From Variovorax sp. J22G73 (GTDB lineage: Bacteria; Pseudomonadota; Gammaproteobacteria; Burkholderiales; Burkholderiaceae_C): a DNA stretch of 64,000 nt. Under the pieces are notes generated by a model. The model worked only from the letters and a program-made list of their open reading frames with translations, did no database searches and was not told where the DNA came from. Where the stretch lies: contig NZ_JASZYK010000005.1 of assembly GCF_030317035.1 (NCBI RefSeq), positions 62,001-126,000 of the forward strand, in the 5' to 3' direction. This document shows positions 17,532 through 26,255 of the stretch, piece after piece (the first letter of the stretch is position 1; the number at the start of each line of letters is the position of its first letter). Made by a program: the position numbers and the translations under genes.

Positions 17532-19403
17532 ATGTTTCGACGCAATTCATTGGCCACCGCATGCACCCTGCTGGCCGCCCTCAGCCTGACGGCCTGCGGG
17601 GGAGGGGACGGGGCAGGAACGGTGGCCGCGGGCGGCATCCTGCCCGCGGCGCCGCCTCCCGCGCCGGCGGCGCCGGCAGCGGCACCGCCACCCTCGGCTT
17701 CAGCACCGCCCACCGAGCGCGTCACCACGCTGGGCGTGGTGATCGGGAGCGACCAATCGGCCACCAGCGGCACCTACGCCTGGAAAGGCATTCCCTATGC
17801 CAAGGCCCCCGTGGGCGCGCTGCGCTGGAAGGCCCCCGTCGACGCCGATGCCTGGTCGAGCCCGAAGACCACGCAGCAGTTCGGCAACGCCTGCGCATCG
17901 TCGGGGCGCCTGTACGGCCCCGGCCTCAACAACCGGTACGACGCCACCATCGGCACCAGCTACAACAGCACGGTGGGCGCCGAAGACTGCCTGTACCTCA
18001 ACGTGTGGCGCCCCGCCACCACGACCGAAAACCTGCCGGTCATCGTCTTCGTGCACGGCGGCAGCAACATCACGGGCTACACCGCGGACCCCGTGTACGA
18101 CGGCGCGGCCCTGGCCAAGGCCGCCAATGCGGTGGTGGTCACCGTCAACTACCGGCTGGGCGTGCTGGGCTTCCTGAACCTGGCGCAGCTGAAGACCGGC
18201 GATGCCGGCGACGTGCAAAGCGATTCCGGAAACTTTGCGTTGCTCGACATCTACAAGTCGCTGCAGTTCGTCAACCGCAACATCGCCAGCTTCGGCGGCG
18301 ACGCCGGCAACGTGACGCTGATGGGCCAGTCGGCGGGCGCGGTGAACGTGCTGGCGGTCATGACCATGCCGCTGGTCGTCAACGCCAACCCGGCGCTGGT
18401 GCACCGCCTGGTGCCCATCAGCGGCGGCATCGCGCGCGACGTCGATGTGCCGCCCGCGCTCGCCGCGCAAACGGGCGGGCAGAACTGGTTCGTGCCGTCG
18501 CTGGAAGACAAGTCGGTGTGGGCCACGCGGGCGAATGCGCTGCTCACCAACCTGCTGGTGTCCGACGGAACAGCGCCCAACACCACGGCGGCCACGGCCT
18601 ACATTGCCACCCGCAGCGCCGCGCAGATCGCCGACTACCTGCGCAGCAAGAGCGCCGACCAGGTGCTCGACACGGTGCTGACCAAGCTGGCGCCCGCCGG
18701 CCAGGGCGGCGCCAACCCGATACCGGACGGCGTCGTGCTGCCGCTCAACCCGACCACGGAAATCAGGGCGGGGCGCTACCTCAAGGTGCCGGTGCTGATC
18801 GGCAACGCGCGTGACGAGATCAAGCTGTTTCCCGTCTCGACGTTTCCGTGGCTGGGCCTGGCGCCGGGCCGCCTGGCGACGCTGACCGACCCGGTGGTGT
18901 TCGCCAAGGCGTTCAGCTACGACCCCGACGCGGCGCCCGCGATGACGGTGGCCGACTGGATTCCCCCGCAGTTCCTGCCGACGACCGCGCCGTACCCGGG
19001 GTTCACCGCCACCACGGACTACATCAACCAGCACTGGTTCATTCCCAACCGCGACAGCCTGGCGGCCGCGTTGCAGGCCAATGCGGGGCAGAAGGTGTGG
19101 AACTACCGCTTCGACTGGGACCAGGAGCCGGCGCCGTTCAACGAGGTGTTCGGCGCCGCCCATGCCTTCGACCTGCCGTTCGTGTTCGGCAATTTCGGGC
19201 CGTCGCTGTACGCCAATTTCGTGAACAGCAGCGCCAACAAGCCGGGCCGGCTGGCGCTGTCGGACGCGATGATGCGCAGCATCGGCGCCTTCGCGCTGAG
19301 AGGCGACCCGAACGACGCGGCCCTGGGCGTGACGTGGTCGCAATGGCCGGCCACGCTGCTGTTCAACGCGACGCAAACGGCGAAGACGATCTCGGTGCAA
19401 TAG
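17532..19403 (+). CDS. Type B carboxylesterase lipoprotein
   Basis: 623 aa. Lipoprotein signal with LTAC then GGGDG, and a long Ala/Pro linker to about residue 57. Then a carboxylesterase/lipase-fold domain: YAWKGIPYAKAPVGALRWKAP, EDCLYLNVWRP, oxyanion HGGSN, nucleophile elbow GQSAG in VTLMGQSAGAVNVL, acid in IGNARDEIKLF, and His in FGAAHAFDLPFVFG. Acts in the periplasm or at the outer membrane on esters. Shine-Dalgarno ggagac precedes ATG 17532. Monocistronic and convergent with the tannase-like gene. Confidence 0.92.
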   Translation: MFRRNSLATACTLLAALSLTACGGGDGAGTVAAGGILPAAPPPAPAAPAAAPPPSASAPPTERVTTLGVVIGSDQSATSGTYAWKGIPYAKAPVGALRWKAPVDADAWSSPKTTQQFGNACASSGRLYGPGLNNRYDATIGTSYNSTVGAEDCLYLNVWRPATTTENLPVIVFVHGGSNITGYTADPVYDGAALAKAANAVVVTVNYRLGVLGFLNLAQLKTGDAGDVQSDSGNFALLDIYKSLQFVNRNIASFGGDAGNVTLMGQSAGAVNVLAVMTMPLVVNANPALVHRLVPISGGIARDVDVPPALAAQTGGQNWFVPSLEDKSVWATRANALLTNLLVSDGTAPNTTAATAYIATRSAAQIADYLRSKSADQVLDTVLTKLAPAGQGGANPIPDGVVLPLNPTTEIRAGRYLKVPVLIGNARDEIKLFPVSTFPWLGLAPGRLATLTDPVVFAKAFSYDPDAAPAMTVADWIPPQFLPTTAPYPGFTATTDYINQHWFIPNRDSLAAALQANAGQKVWNYRFDWDQEPAPFNEVFGAAHAFDLPFVFGNFGPSLYANFVNSSANKPGRLALSDAMMRSIGAFALRGDPNDAALGVTWSQWPATLLFNATQTAKTISVQ

Positions 19404-19499
19404 CCTCTGGAGATCGAGGCGCCGAAGATCAAAGGCGCCGAGGCCGCTGACCGACCGCCGCGGCGGTCGGCCAGCAAGCCCTTCACCGAAGCGGGCGCC

Positions 19500-21290
19500 T
19501 CAGTTCACGCACTGGAACGACGCTGCCGCGTTCACATCGCCGCTCCCACGGTACTGCGGCCACTTCGGGTAGTTGCACAACGGCCGCGTGCGCCCCGGCA
19601 CCCCGGCCGTGTCCGTCGTCACCTGGCCGGTCGGCGCGGTGCCTTTTTCGGCCCAGGCTTCCAGCGCGGTCAGTGAATCCCACGTGGCGTTGAAGGTGCT
19701 GCTGACGGCATGGCCCAGCCCCGCGACTTCGTAGTAGCGGGCGAACGAGTCCACCTCCGACGGGCCCATCCTCGACTGCAGCCGCTGGTAGTACTGCTCG
19801 GTGGCGCGCGTGCTGACCAGCACGTCTGCCAGCCCGTGCGCCAGCAGCAGCTTGCCGCCGCGGGCCTTGAACGCGGAAATGTCGGTGCTCGCGTCCAGCT
19901 GGGTGCTCAGCGCGCTGATGCGGCTCGCCCACGGGCCCGGGTCTTCGGGGTCGAGCGAGAGCGAGTCGAACCCGGCGTCGCGCGTCACCGAATACTTGAT
20001 CCACTGGTCGGTCAGCACGCTCACGTAGGGCGCGGTCGCCGGCATGGGGCGCGCGGGCTGCGAGGTGCCGAACGCCAGGAAGGTCACCACCGGCTCCAGC
20101 GGCGAGGTGCGGCTGGCAATGCCGGGGTCGGCGCCCCAGATGTTGTAGCCGGGGTACTGCGTTTCGCCGCTGGCCAGCGCAAAGCGGAAGGTTGTGGCGG
20201 TGTCGATGGTCTTCATGGCCGCGATCTGCGCGTCCGACAGGCAGGTGTTGCCCGTGTCGGCGCCGCCGGGGCAGCGCAGCGCCACGCCGCGCAGCGTGGC
20301 GGTCGAGGGATCGAAGCGCGCGTTGCACAGCGTCTGGTTGCTGATGAGCCCGTCGGTCGCGCCGTCGAGTGCGTCGCACGCTTCCATCGCGGCGTCGTAC
20401 AAGACCTCGCGCTTCGCGGTGTTGAGGTACGCGCCGAGCTGCGCGAGCGCGCGGCTCATGCGGTGGCCGCCCAGCAGTGCGGCCGCGTCGTTCCAGGCGG
20501 GGTACCACGCAATGGCGCCGTCCCAGTCCGCGGGCCAGCGCTGGATGGCGGTCAGCGCCTCGCGCCCGCCGGTGGAGCCGCCCGCGAAGTAAGACTTGGC
20601 GGGGCTCGCCGCGTAGCGCGCGCCGATCACCGCCAGCGCCGCGTCGTGCGTTTTCTTGAGTGCGTCGCCGCCAAAGTTGCGAACCGCTTCGTCGTTGAGC
20701 CCGAACAGGCCGTCCTGCGAGCCGAGCGCGTTGGCCTGGTGGCCCGAGTCGCTCGCGAAGGTCGCGTAGCCGCGGCCCAGCGGCGTGAGCTTGTCGACGG
20801 GGCCGTTGGGCACGTTGCCCTTCACGTTGGGCACGGTGCCGTTGAAGCCGCCGCCGCCGAGCATGACCACCTTCTGGTTCCAGGCGGTGGGCAGGGCCAC
20901 GGCGAACCGGATGTCCGGCGCGGTGCCGTCGACCGGCGCGATCTTGCCCGCGACCTCGCAGTACTCGGGCAGCGCGGCGGCGCCCGTGCCTGCGGGCGCC
21001 ACGGTCTTGGCGCTGGTCACGCTCGCGCCCGAGGTCGGCAGGCCGATGGCCGAGGCGGGAATGGCCAGGCCCTGAAGCTGCTCGCAGGCCAGCCCCGCGG
21101 AGGGCGCGGGAGGCGGCGCCGGCGGGACCGGAGGTGGGGGTGCTGGCGGGGCGGCCGGCTGCCCGGCGGCAGGCGGCACGAGCAGCGGAAAGCCGCTGCC
21201 GCCGCCTCCCCCGCCGCAGCCGACCAGGGTAGCGCCCGCCGCAAGGCAGGCGGCCACGCCCAGGACGAAGTCTCGATTGCTGGATGTCAT
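19500..21290 (-). CDS. Tannase/feruloyl-esterase family lipoprotein
   Basis: 596 aa. ATG 21290 starts a lipoprotein signal (LVGC, then GGGGGG), followed by a Pro/Ala-rich spacer and a tannase/feruloyl-esterase domain: YCEVAGKIAPVDGTAPDIRFAVALP, nucleophile region YFAGGSTGGREAL (Ser), acid in LAHGLADVLVS, and the catalytic His in VAGLGHAVSS. Paired Cys residues (ACDALDGATDGLI...C) typical of the family calcium lid are present. Likely cleaves gallate or hydroxycinnamate esters of plant origin outside the inner membrane. Downstream of the BKACE operon on the same strand but after a 186-bp gap, so probably separately transcribed. Confidence 0.92.
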   Translation of the reverse strand: MTSSNRDFVLGVAACLAAGATLVGCGGGGGGSGFPLLVPPAAGQPAAPPAPPPPVPPAPPPAPSAGLACEQLQGLAIPASAIGLPTSGASVTSAKTVAPAGTGAAALPEYCEVAGKIAPVDGTAPDIRFAVALPTAWNQKVVMLGGGGFNGTVPNVKGNVPNGPVDKLTPLGRGYATFASDSGHQANALGSQDGLFGLNDEAVRNFGGDALKKTHDAALAVIGARYAASPAKSYFAGGSTGGREALTAIQRWPADWDGAIAWYPAWNDAAALLGGHRMSRALAQLGAYLNTAKREVLYDAAMEACDALDGATDGLISNQTLCNARFDPSTATLRGVALRCPGGADTGNTCLSDAQIAAMKTIDTATTFRFALASGETQYPGYNIWGADPGIASRTSPLEPVVTFLAFGTSQPARPMPATAPYVSVLTDQWIKYSVTRDAGFDSLSLDPEDPGPWASRISALSTQLDASTDISAFKARGGKLLLAHGLADVLVSTRATEQYYQRLQSRMGPSEVDSFARYYEVAGLGHAVSSTFNATWDSLTALEAWAEKGTAPTGQVTTDTAGVPGRTRPLCNYPKWPQYRGSGDVNAAASFQCVN

Positions 21291-21476
21291 AGGTCTCCGA
21301 TGTCGTTCGTGTGGAACGCATGCCGCCGTTGCGGCGGTCATGCCGGCCCGCTCGGGGCCGAACAAAGTCTCGCGCGCCGGCGAGTCGAAACCAATGTGCG
21401 GGACCGACACCCGATCGGCGCATCCTGTGTGCGGGCAGGACGCCGTGCAAACCCTCGGTGACCTTCCGTGGCTTGC

Positions 21477-22379
21477 TCAGTGAGGCAGCGGCACCTCGAA
21501 CCCTGCCTTGGACAGCTCCAGCTGGTACTGCTCGAAGCCGGTCGAGGGCACGCGCTCGCCGTGCCGGTCGGTAATTTCATTCATGCGCGCGCACACCTGC
21601 GCAGCCGTGTCGCCGGAGCCGTCGATGAACACGCCCTGCGTCATGGTGATGTGCGCGCTTTCGAAGCTGCCCGCGCCCGCCAGCAGAATGGCGCGCGTCG
21701 GTGCGTCTTCGCTCAACAGGGCGATCAGGCCGGGGCTCACATAGTCCGGCTGCAGCCGGGCGAGCGCGTCGGGCGGCAGCACGCCCGCGGTCATGGCCGT
21801 CGCCGCGGTGGGCGCCAGGCAGTTCACGCGGATGTTCTGGCGCATGCCTTCGAGCGCCAGCGTCTGCATGAGCCCGACCAGCGCCATCTTGGCCGCGCTG
21901 TAGTTGGCCTGGCCGAAGTTGCCGTACAGGCCCGACGACGACGTGGTCATCACGATGCGGCCGTAGCCCTGCGCGCGCATGTGCTCCCACACGGCCTTCA
22001 CGCAGTGCACGGCGCCCATCAGGTGGACGTCCATCACGCGCCGAAAGTCGTCGAGCGACATCTTCGCGAAGCTCTTGTCCCGCAGCACGCCCGCGTTGTT
22101 CACCAGGATGTCGATGCGGCCCCACTCGCCGAGCGCGCGCGCCACCATGGCTTCCATCTGCGCGAACTGGGTCACGTCGCCGCCGTCGGCGATCGCCATC
22201 CCGCCTGCGCGCGCGATTTCCTCGACCACGAGGGCACCGGGCGAGCCGGCATGGCAGCCCGCCACGTCGTTGACGACCACGCGCGCGCCGTGCCGCGCCA
22301 GCTCCAGCGCGTGGGCCTTGCCCAGGCCGCTGCCTGCTCCTGTAACGATGGCCACGCGGCCTTCCAGCAACTTCTGCAT
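21477..22379 (-). CDS. SDR-family dehydrogenase (3-hydroxyacyl-CoA dehydrogenase-like)
   Basis: 300 aa SDR with TGAGSGLGKAHALELARHGARVVVND, NNAGVLRDKSFAKMSLDDFRRVMDVHLMGAVHCVKAVW, catalytic Ser and YSAAK. The VLRDKSFAKM segment and length resemble the (3R)-hydroxyacyl-CoA dehydrogenase part of peroxisomal multifunctional enzyme 2, so the substrate may be a hydroxyacyl thioester. ATG 22379 chosen (MQKLLEGRVAIVTG, with a Shine-Dalgarno in ccaaggag upstream). Last gene of the Liv/BKACE operon; probably makes or consumes a beta-keto intermediate for the neighbouring BKACE. Confidence 0.9.
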   Translation of the reverse strand: MQKLLEGRVAIVTGAGSGLGKAHALELARHGARVVVNDVAGCHAGSPGALVVEEIARAGGMAIADGGDVTQFAQMEAMVARALGEWGRIDILVNNAGVLRDKSFAKMSLDDFRRVMDVHLMGAVHCVKAVWEHMRAQGYGRIVMTTSSSGLYGNFGQANYSAAKMALVGLMQTLALEGMRQNIRVNCLAPTAATAMTAGVLPPDALARLQPDYVSPGLIALLSEDAPTRAILLAGAGSFESAHITMTQGVFIDGSGDTAAQVCARMNEITDRHGERVPSTGFEQYQLELSKAGFEVPLPH

Positions 22380-22447
22380 TGAAACTCCTTGGAGGATTGA
22401 AATTCGGGGTTCGGGCCTGGGTTCGGGCCGTGGTGGGGCGCGGCCAC

Positions 22448-23389
22448 TCAGAACGCCACGGCGTCCTTGCCCTTCAGGCCCAGCATGGCGCGCGCCTCGT
22501 CCGGCGTGGCGATTTCCAGCGACAGCTCTTCGAGAATGCGGCGGATCTTTCGCACCTGCTCGGCGCACGACTTCGCGAGCTGGCCCTTGGCGATGTAGAG
22601 GCTGTCTTCCAGGCCGACGCGCACGTTGCCGCCCATCACCGCGCCCATGGTGAGCAGCGGCATCTGGTGGCGGCCCGCCCCCAGGATGGAGAAGCGGTAG
22701 CCGTCGCGGCCGAACAGCCGGTCGGCGGTGGTGCGCATGGTCACCAGGTTTTCGGGGTCGGGCCCCAGGCCGCCCAGGATGCCGTAGATGCTCTGGATGA
22801 ACAGCGGCCCCTTCACCAGGCCTTCGTCGACGAAGTGCGCCAGGTTGTACAGGTGGCCCACGTCGTAGCACTCGAACTCGAAGCGCGTGCCGCAGTCGTC
22901 GCCCAGCACCTTCAGGATGTGCTTGATGTCGCGGAAGGTGTTGCGAAAGATCAGGTCTTCCATGCCTTCGACGTAGGGCTTTTCCCAGTCGTGCTTCCAC
23001 TCGGCCACGCGCCGCGCGGCGGGGTGGATCGAGAAATTCATCGAGCCCATGTTCAGCGAGCACATCTCCGGCTTGGCGCGCAGCGGGTAGGCCAGCCGCT
23101 CTTCGAGCGACATGCGCGTGCTGCCGCCGGTGGTGATGTTGATCACCGCGTCGGTCGCGGCCCTGATGCGCGGCACGAACTGGTCGAACACCGCGGGGTC
23201 GGCGCTCGGGCGGCCGTCCTTCGGGTCGCGCGCATGCAGGTGCAGGATGGCGGCGCCGGCTTCGGCCGCCTCGATCGATTGCTCGGCAATTTGGTCGGGC
23301 GTGAGCGCCAGGTGCTCGGACATGGTCGGCGTGTGTACCGAGCCAGTGACCGCGCACGAAATGATGACTTTGTCTTGGGTGCTTGCCAT
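22448..23389 (-). CDS. Beta-keto acid cleavage enzyme (BKACE, DUF849)
   Basis: 313 aa. Zinc ligands His50 and His52 in AILHLHARDPKDGRPS are the signature of the BKACE/Kce family, which converts a beta-keto acid plus acetyl-CoA into acetoacetate plus a new acyl-CoA. Other family segments: INITTGGSTRMSLEERLA, CSLNMGSMNFS, FECYDVGHLYNLAHF, GRHQMPLLTMGAVMGGNVRVGLEDSLY. ATG 23389 chosen. Family members differ in keto-acid side chain (3-keto-5-aminohexanoate, dehydrocarnitine, others); which one applies here is not readable. It lies in an operon with an ABC importer and two dehydrogenases. Confidence 0.93.
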   Translation of the reverse strand: MASTQDKVIISCAVTGSVHTPTMSEHLALTPDQIAEQSIEAAEAGAAILHLHARDPKDGRPSADPAVFDQFVPRIRAATDAVINITTGGSTRMSLEERLAYPLRAKPEMCSLNMGSMNFSIHPAARRVAEWKHDWEKPYVEGMEDLIFRNTFRDIKHILKVLGDDCGTRFEFECYDVGHLYNLAHFVDEGLVKGPLFIQSIYGILGGLGPDPENLVTMRTTADRLFGRDGYRFSILGAGRHQMPLLTMGAVMGGNVRVGLEDSLYIAKGQLAKSCAEQVRKIRRILEELSLEIATPDEARAMLGLKGKDAVAF

Positions 23390-23402
23390 ACAGAGTTCCG
23401 TC

Positions 23403-23455
23403 GGAGGAGGGAAGGAGAAGAAGAAAGAGGAGACGCAAAGAAGAAAAAAGGAGGG
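23403..23455. other. Homopurine/homopyrimidine tract between livF and the BKACE gene
   Basis: 51 of 53 plus-strand bases are purines (only two C, at 23434 and 23436). The operon mRNA (minus strand) would therefore carry an almost pure C/U leader just before the BKACE Shine-Dalgarno. C/U-rich unstructured RNA of this kind resembles a Rho-utilisation site; a triplex-forming tract is another option. Confidence 0.5.
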
Positions 23456-23463
23456 CGCGGGCG

Positions 23464-24201
23464 TCAGACCGCCAGCCATTCCGAAACCAGCTTCTGGTCG
23501 GACATCAGCGCCTGCGGCGAGCCTTCGAACACGATGCGGCCGTGGCCCATCACGCACACGCGCGTGGACACCTTCAGCGCAATGGCGAGCTTCTGCTCCA
23601 CCAGCACCACCGACAGGCCCTTGCGGTGCATGTCGACGATGCATTCGCCCACCTGCGCCACGATCTTCGGCGCCAGCCCCTCGGTGGGCTCGTCGATGAG
23701 CATCACCTGCGGGTTGCCGAGCAGCGAGCGGCACATCGTGAGCATCTGCTGTTCGCCGCCCGACATGCTGCCGGCCTTGGTGTTGCGCCGTTCCTTGAGG
23801 CGGGGAAAGTAGTCGAACATCTGCTCGATGGTCCAGCGATGCGCGCCGCCGGCCGCGGGCTGCTCGCCCATGCGCAGGTTCTCGTCCACCGTGAGGTTGG
23901 CGAACACCTCGCGCTCCTCGGGCACGAAGCCGATGCCGGCACGGCAGACCGCGTAGGGCCGCGCGCCCGCCAGCTCGCGCTCGCCGAGCCGGATGCTTCC
24001 CGACGAAGGCGCCACCAGCCCCATGATGGCCTTCATGGTGGTGGAGCGGCCGGAGCCGTTGCGCCCCAGCAGGCTGATCACCTCATTGCGGGCCACCCGC
24101 AGGTCGACGCCGTGCAGCACGTGGCTCTTGCCGTAGTGCACGTGCAGGTCGCTCACGCGCAGCAGCGCGTCGTCGCGTTGCATGGGGGTCGCGGCGCTCA
24201 T
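23464..24201 (-). CDS. livF: LivF-type ABC transporter ATP-binding protein
   Basis: 245 aa ATPase of a branched-chain-amino-acid-type (HAAT) importer. Signature SMSGGEQQM, Walker B VMLIDEP and the LivF-typical GRNG opening of the P-loop are present. The P-loop reads GRNGSGRST: the Walker A lysine is replaced by Arg52 (codon 24046-24048), which is unusual and confirmed by direct reading. Start ATG 24201 overlaps the livG stop (ATGA), so translation is coupled; ATG 24183 is an alternative. Works with LivG as an ATPase pair. Confidence 0.93.
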   Translation of the reverse strand: MSAATPMQRDDALLRVSDLHVHYGKSHVLHGVDLRVARNEVISLLGRNGSGRSTTMKAIMGLVAPSSGSIRLGERELAGARPYAVCRAGIGFVPEEREVFANLTVDENLRMGEQPAAGGAHRWTIEQMFDYFPRLKERRNTKAGSMSGGEQQMLTMCRSLLGNPQVMLIDEPTEGLAPKIVAQVGECIVDMHRKGLSVVLVEQKLAIALKVSTRVCVMGHGRIVFEGSPQALMSDQKLVSEWLAV

Positions 24202-24953
24202 GGCGTCACCTCCTCGCCCAGGTAGGCTTCCTTGACGCTGGCGTTGCCGCGTATCTCCTCGGGGGTGCCGGTGGCGATCACCTGGCCGTACACCAGCACG
24301 CTGATGCGGTCGCTCAGCGAGAACACCACGTCCATGTCGTGCTCCACGATCATCAGCGCGCGGCCCCGCGTCACCTCGCGAATCAGCTCGGCGGTGTAGT
24401 GCGTTTCCTCGGTGGACATGCCCGCCATGGGCTCGTCCAGCAGGATCACCTTCGGGTCGGAGGCCAGCGTCATCGCGATCTCCAGCGAGCGCTGCTCCGA
24501 GTACGCCATTTCCCCCGCGACGGTGGTGGCGCGCGCCTGCAGGCGCACCAGCTCCAGCAGGCGCTCGGTTTCCGCTTGAATGCCGCGGTCGCGGTCGATG
24601 AACTTCCAGAAGGTGTATTGCAGGCCGTGCAGCCGCATCACGGCCAGGCGGATGTTCTCGAACACGGTGAGCTTCGGGAAGATGTTGGTGATCTGGAACG
24701 AACGCGCCAGCCCCAGCCGGTTGATGGCCTGCGGCGTGCGCCCGCCGATCTGCTGGCCGTCGAAGCGGATCTCGCCGGCCGTGGGCGCCAGGTGGCCCGA
24801 GACCAGGTGGAACAGCGTGGACTTGCCCGCGCCGTTGGGCCCGATGAGCGCATGCCGCTCGGCGCCGCGCAGCTCCAGGTCCACGCCGCGCATGATTTCC
24901 GTGGGGCCGAACGACTTGCGCAGCCCGCGAATGCTGAGGATCGATTCGGTCAT
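24198..24953 (-). CDS. livG: LivG-type ABC transporter ATP-binding protein
   Basis: 251 aa. Complete P-loop GPNGAGKST, Walker B VILLDEP, and the LivG feature EPMAGMSTEE. The signature region reads MAYSEQRSLEIAM, slightly degenerate compared with LSxGxQ, which is normal for LivG (YGxQRxLEIA). Start ATG 24953 overlaps the livM stop by 4 bp. Energises uptake together with LivF; the intact P-loop here may carry most of the hydrolysis if LivF Arg52 impairs its site. Confidence 0.94.
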   Translation of the reverse strand: MTESILSIRGLRKSFGPTEIMRGVDLELRGAERHALIGPNGAGKSTLFHLVSGHLAPTAGEIRFDGQQIGGRTPQAINRLGLARSFQITNIFPKLTVFENIRLAVMRLHGLQYTFWKFIDRDRGIQAETERLLELVRLQARATTVAGEMAYSEQRSLEIAMTLASDPKVILLDEPMAGMSTEETHYTAELIREVTRGRALMIVEHDMDVVFSLSDRISVLVYGQVIATGTPEEIRGNASVKEAYLGEEVTP

Positions 24954-26251
24954 GCGATGCCTTCCGTGCGCCCGGCCGAAGGCGCGTGCGATGTCTTGCC
25001 CTGTACAGGCATTGGGGCGGGTTCGCCCTGTTCCAGCGAGCGCAGCCGTTGCCGCACAAGGCGCACCAGCCACGCACCCGCCGCGAGCAGCCCCACGGGC
25101 AGGGCCCAGGTCGCGAACGCCGCGGGCGCCCACGCGCGGCCCAGGAACTGAATGGGCGGCCACGGCCCGCCCGGCTGCAGGTTGGCCATGGCGCGGTAGT
25201 CCTGCGAGAACGCGCGCTGCAGCATCTCGACGGCGAATGCGCCGCCCAGGCTCAGCAGCAGGGCCGCGCCCACCGACAACAGCACCAGCGGCGCCAACCG
25301 CGCGAGGCCCAGGCGCTGGCGCAGCCGGCTGGTGGTGCCGATGAGCCCGGTCAAGCCCGAGGGCATGAACATCATCACCAGCACGAACAGGATGCCCTGG
25401 TACAGAAGCCACGACTGCGTGAGGTCGGACACGGCGTAGCCGAAGAAGGTCATCAGCGCCGCGCCGAAGGCCGGGCCCAGGAACACCTTCACGCCGCCGA
25501 TGTAGGTGTTGAGCACCACGGCCGCGGAAAGCCCGGGGTCGAACACCACGTAGTTCGCGGACTCGTTGGACACCACCTGCAGGCCGCCGGCAATGCCCGC
25601 GAACATGGCCGACAGCGCGAACACCAGCATGCCGAGCCCGTGCACGTTGTAGCCCAGGAAGCGCAGCCGGTGGCTGTTCTCGCGCAGGCCGAAGGTGAGC
25701 CGGCCCAGCGGCGTGCGCGTGTACAGGTACAGCAGCGCCACCGACACCAGCACCCACGCCAGCGTGAGGTAGTACACCTGCGTGGTCGAGCCGAAGTCGA
25801 AGCCCCACGCGGGCATGCGCATGGTCGACACCCCCGCCTCGCCGCCGAACAGGCCCTTCAGGTGCGGCGCGAGCGAATGCACCAGCTCCGCGATGGCCAG
25901 CGTGATCATCGCGAAGTAGGTGCCGCTGCGCTGCGTGGCGAACCAGCCGGCGATGCCGCCGAACACCAGCCCGCAGACCGCGCCGGCCAGCGGCAGCAGC
26001 GGCGTGGGAAGCAGCCCCGCGCCGCCCAGCGCGTTCATGGCGTGCACGGTGCCGAAGGCGCCCACGCCGAAGTAGGCGGCATGGCCGAACGACAGCATGC
26101 CCGCCTGCCCGCACAGCAGGTTGTAGGCGCTGGCGAACAGCGCGGCAATGAGCATCTGGATGGCCGCGTTCAGCAGGCCCTGAGACAGCAGGAAGGGCAG
26201 CGCGGCCAGCAGCGCGACGCCGGTTGCAACGAGTGCGAGTGCGGCTTTCAT
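24950..26251 (-). CDS. livM: LivM-type ABC permease
   Basis: 433 aa, longer than the usual 320-350 aa because of a C-terminal extension of about 100 residues. The core has 8-10 membrane segments, with YNLLCGQAGMLSFGHAAYFGVGAFG and GIAGGLQVVSNESANYVVFDPGLSAAVVLNTYIGGVKVFLGPAFGA, typical of LivM. The extension contains a further hydrophobic pair (SVGAALLLSLGGAFAVEML... and FATWALPVGLLAAGAWLV) of unknown role. Overlaps livG by 4 bp. Confidence 0.92.
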   Translation of the reverse strand: MKAALALVATGVALLAALPFLLSQGLLNAAIQMLIAALFASAYNLLCGQAGMLSFGHAAYFGVGAFGTVHAMNALGGAGLLPTPLLPLAGAVCGLVFGGIAGWFATQRSGTYFAMITLAIAELVHSLAPHLKGLFGGEAGVSTMRMPAWGFDFGSTTQVYYLTLAWVLVSVALLYLYTRTPLGRLTFGLRENSHRLRFLGYNVHGLGMLVFALSAMFAGIAGGLQVVSNESANYVVFDPGLSAAVVLNTYIGGVKVFLGPAFGAALMTFFGYAVSDLTQSWLLYQGILFVLVMMFMPSGLTGLIGTTSRLRQRLGLARLAPLVLLSVGAALLLSLGGAFAVEMLQRAFSQDYRAMANLQPGGPWPPIQFLGRAWAPAAFATWALPVGLLAAGAWLVRLVRQRLRSLEQGEPAPMPVQGKTSHAPSAGRTEGIA

Positions 26252-26255
26252 CGGT

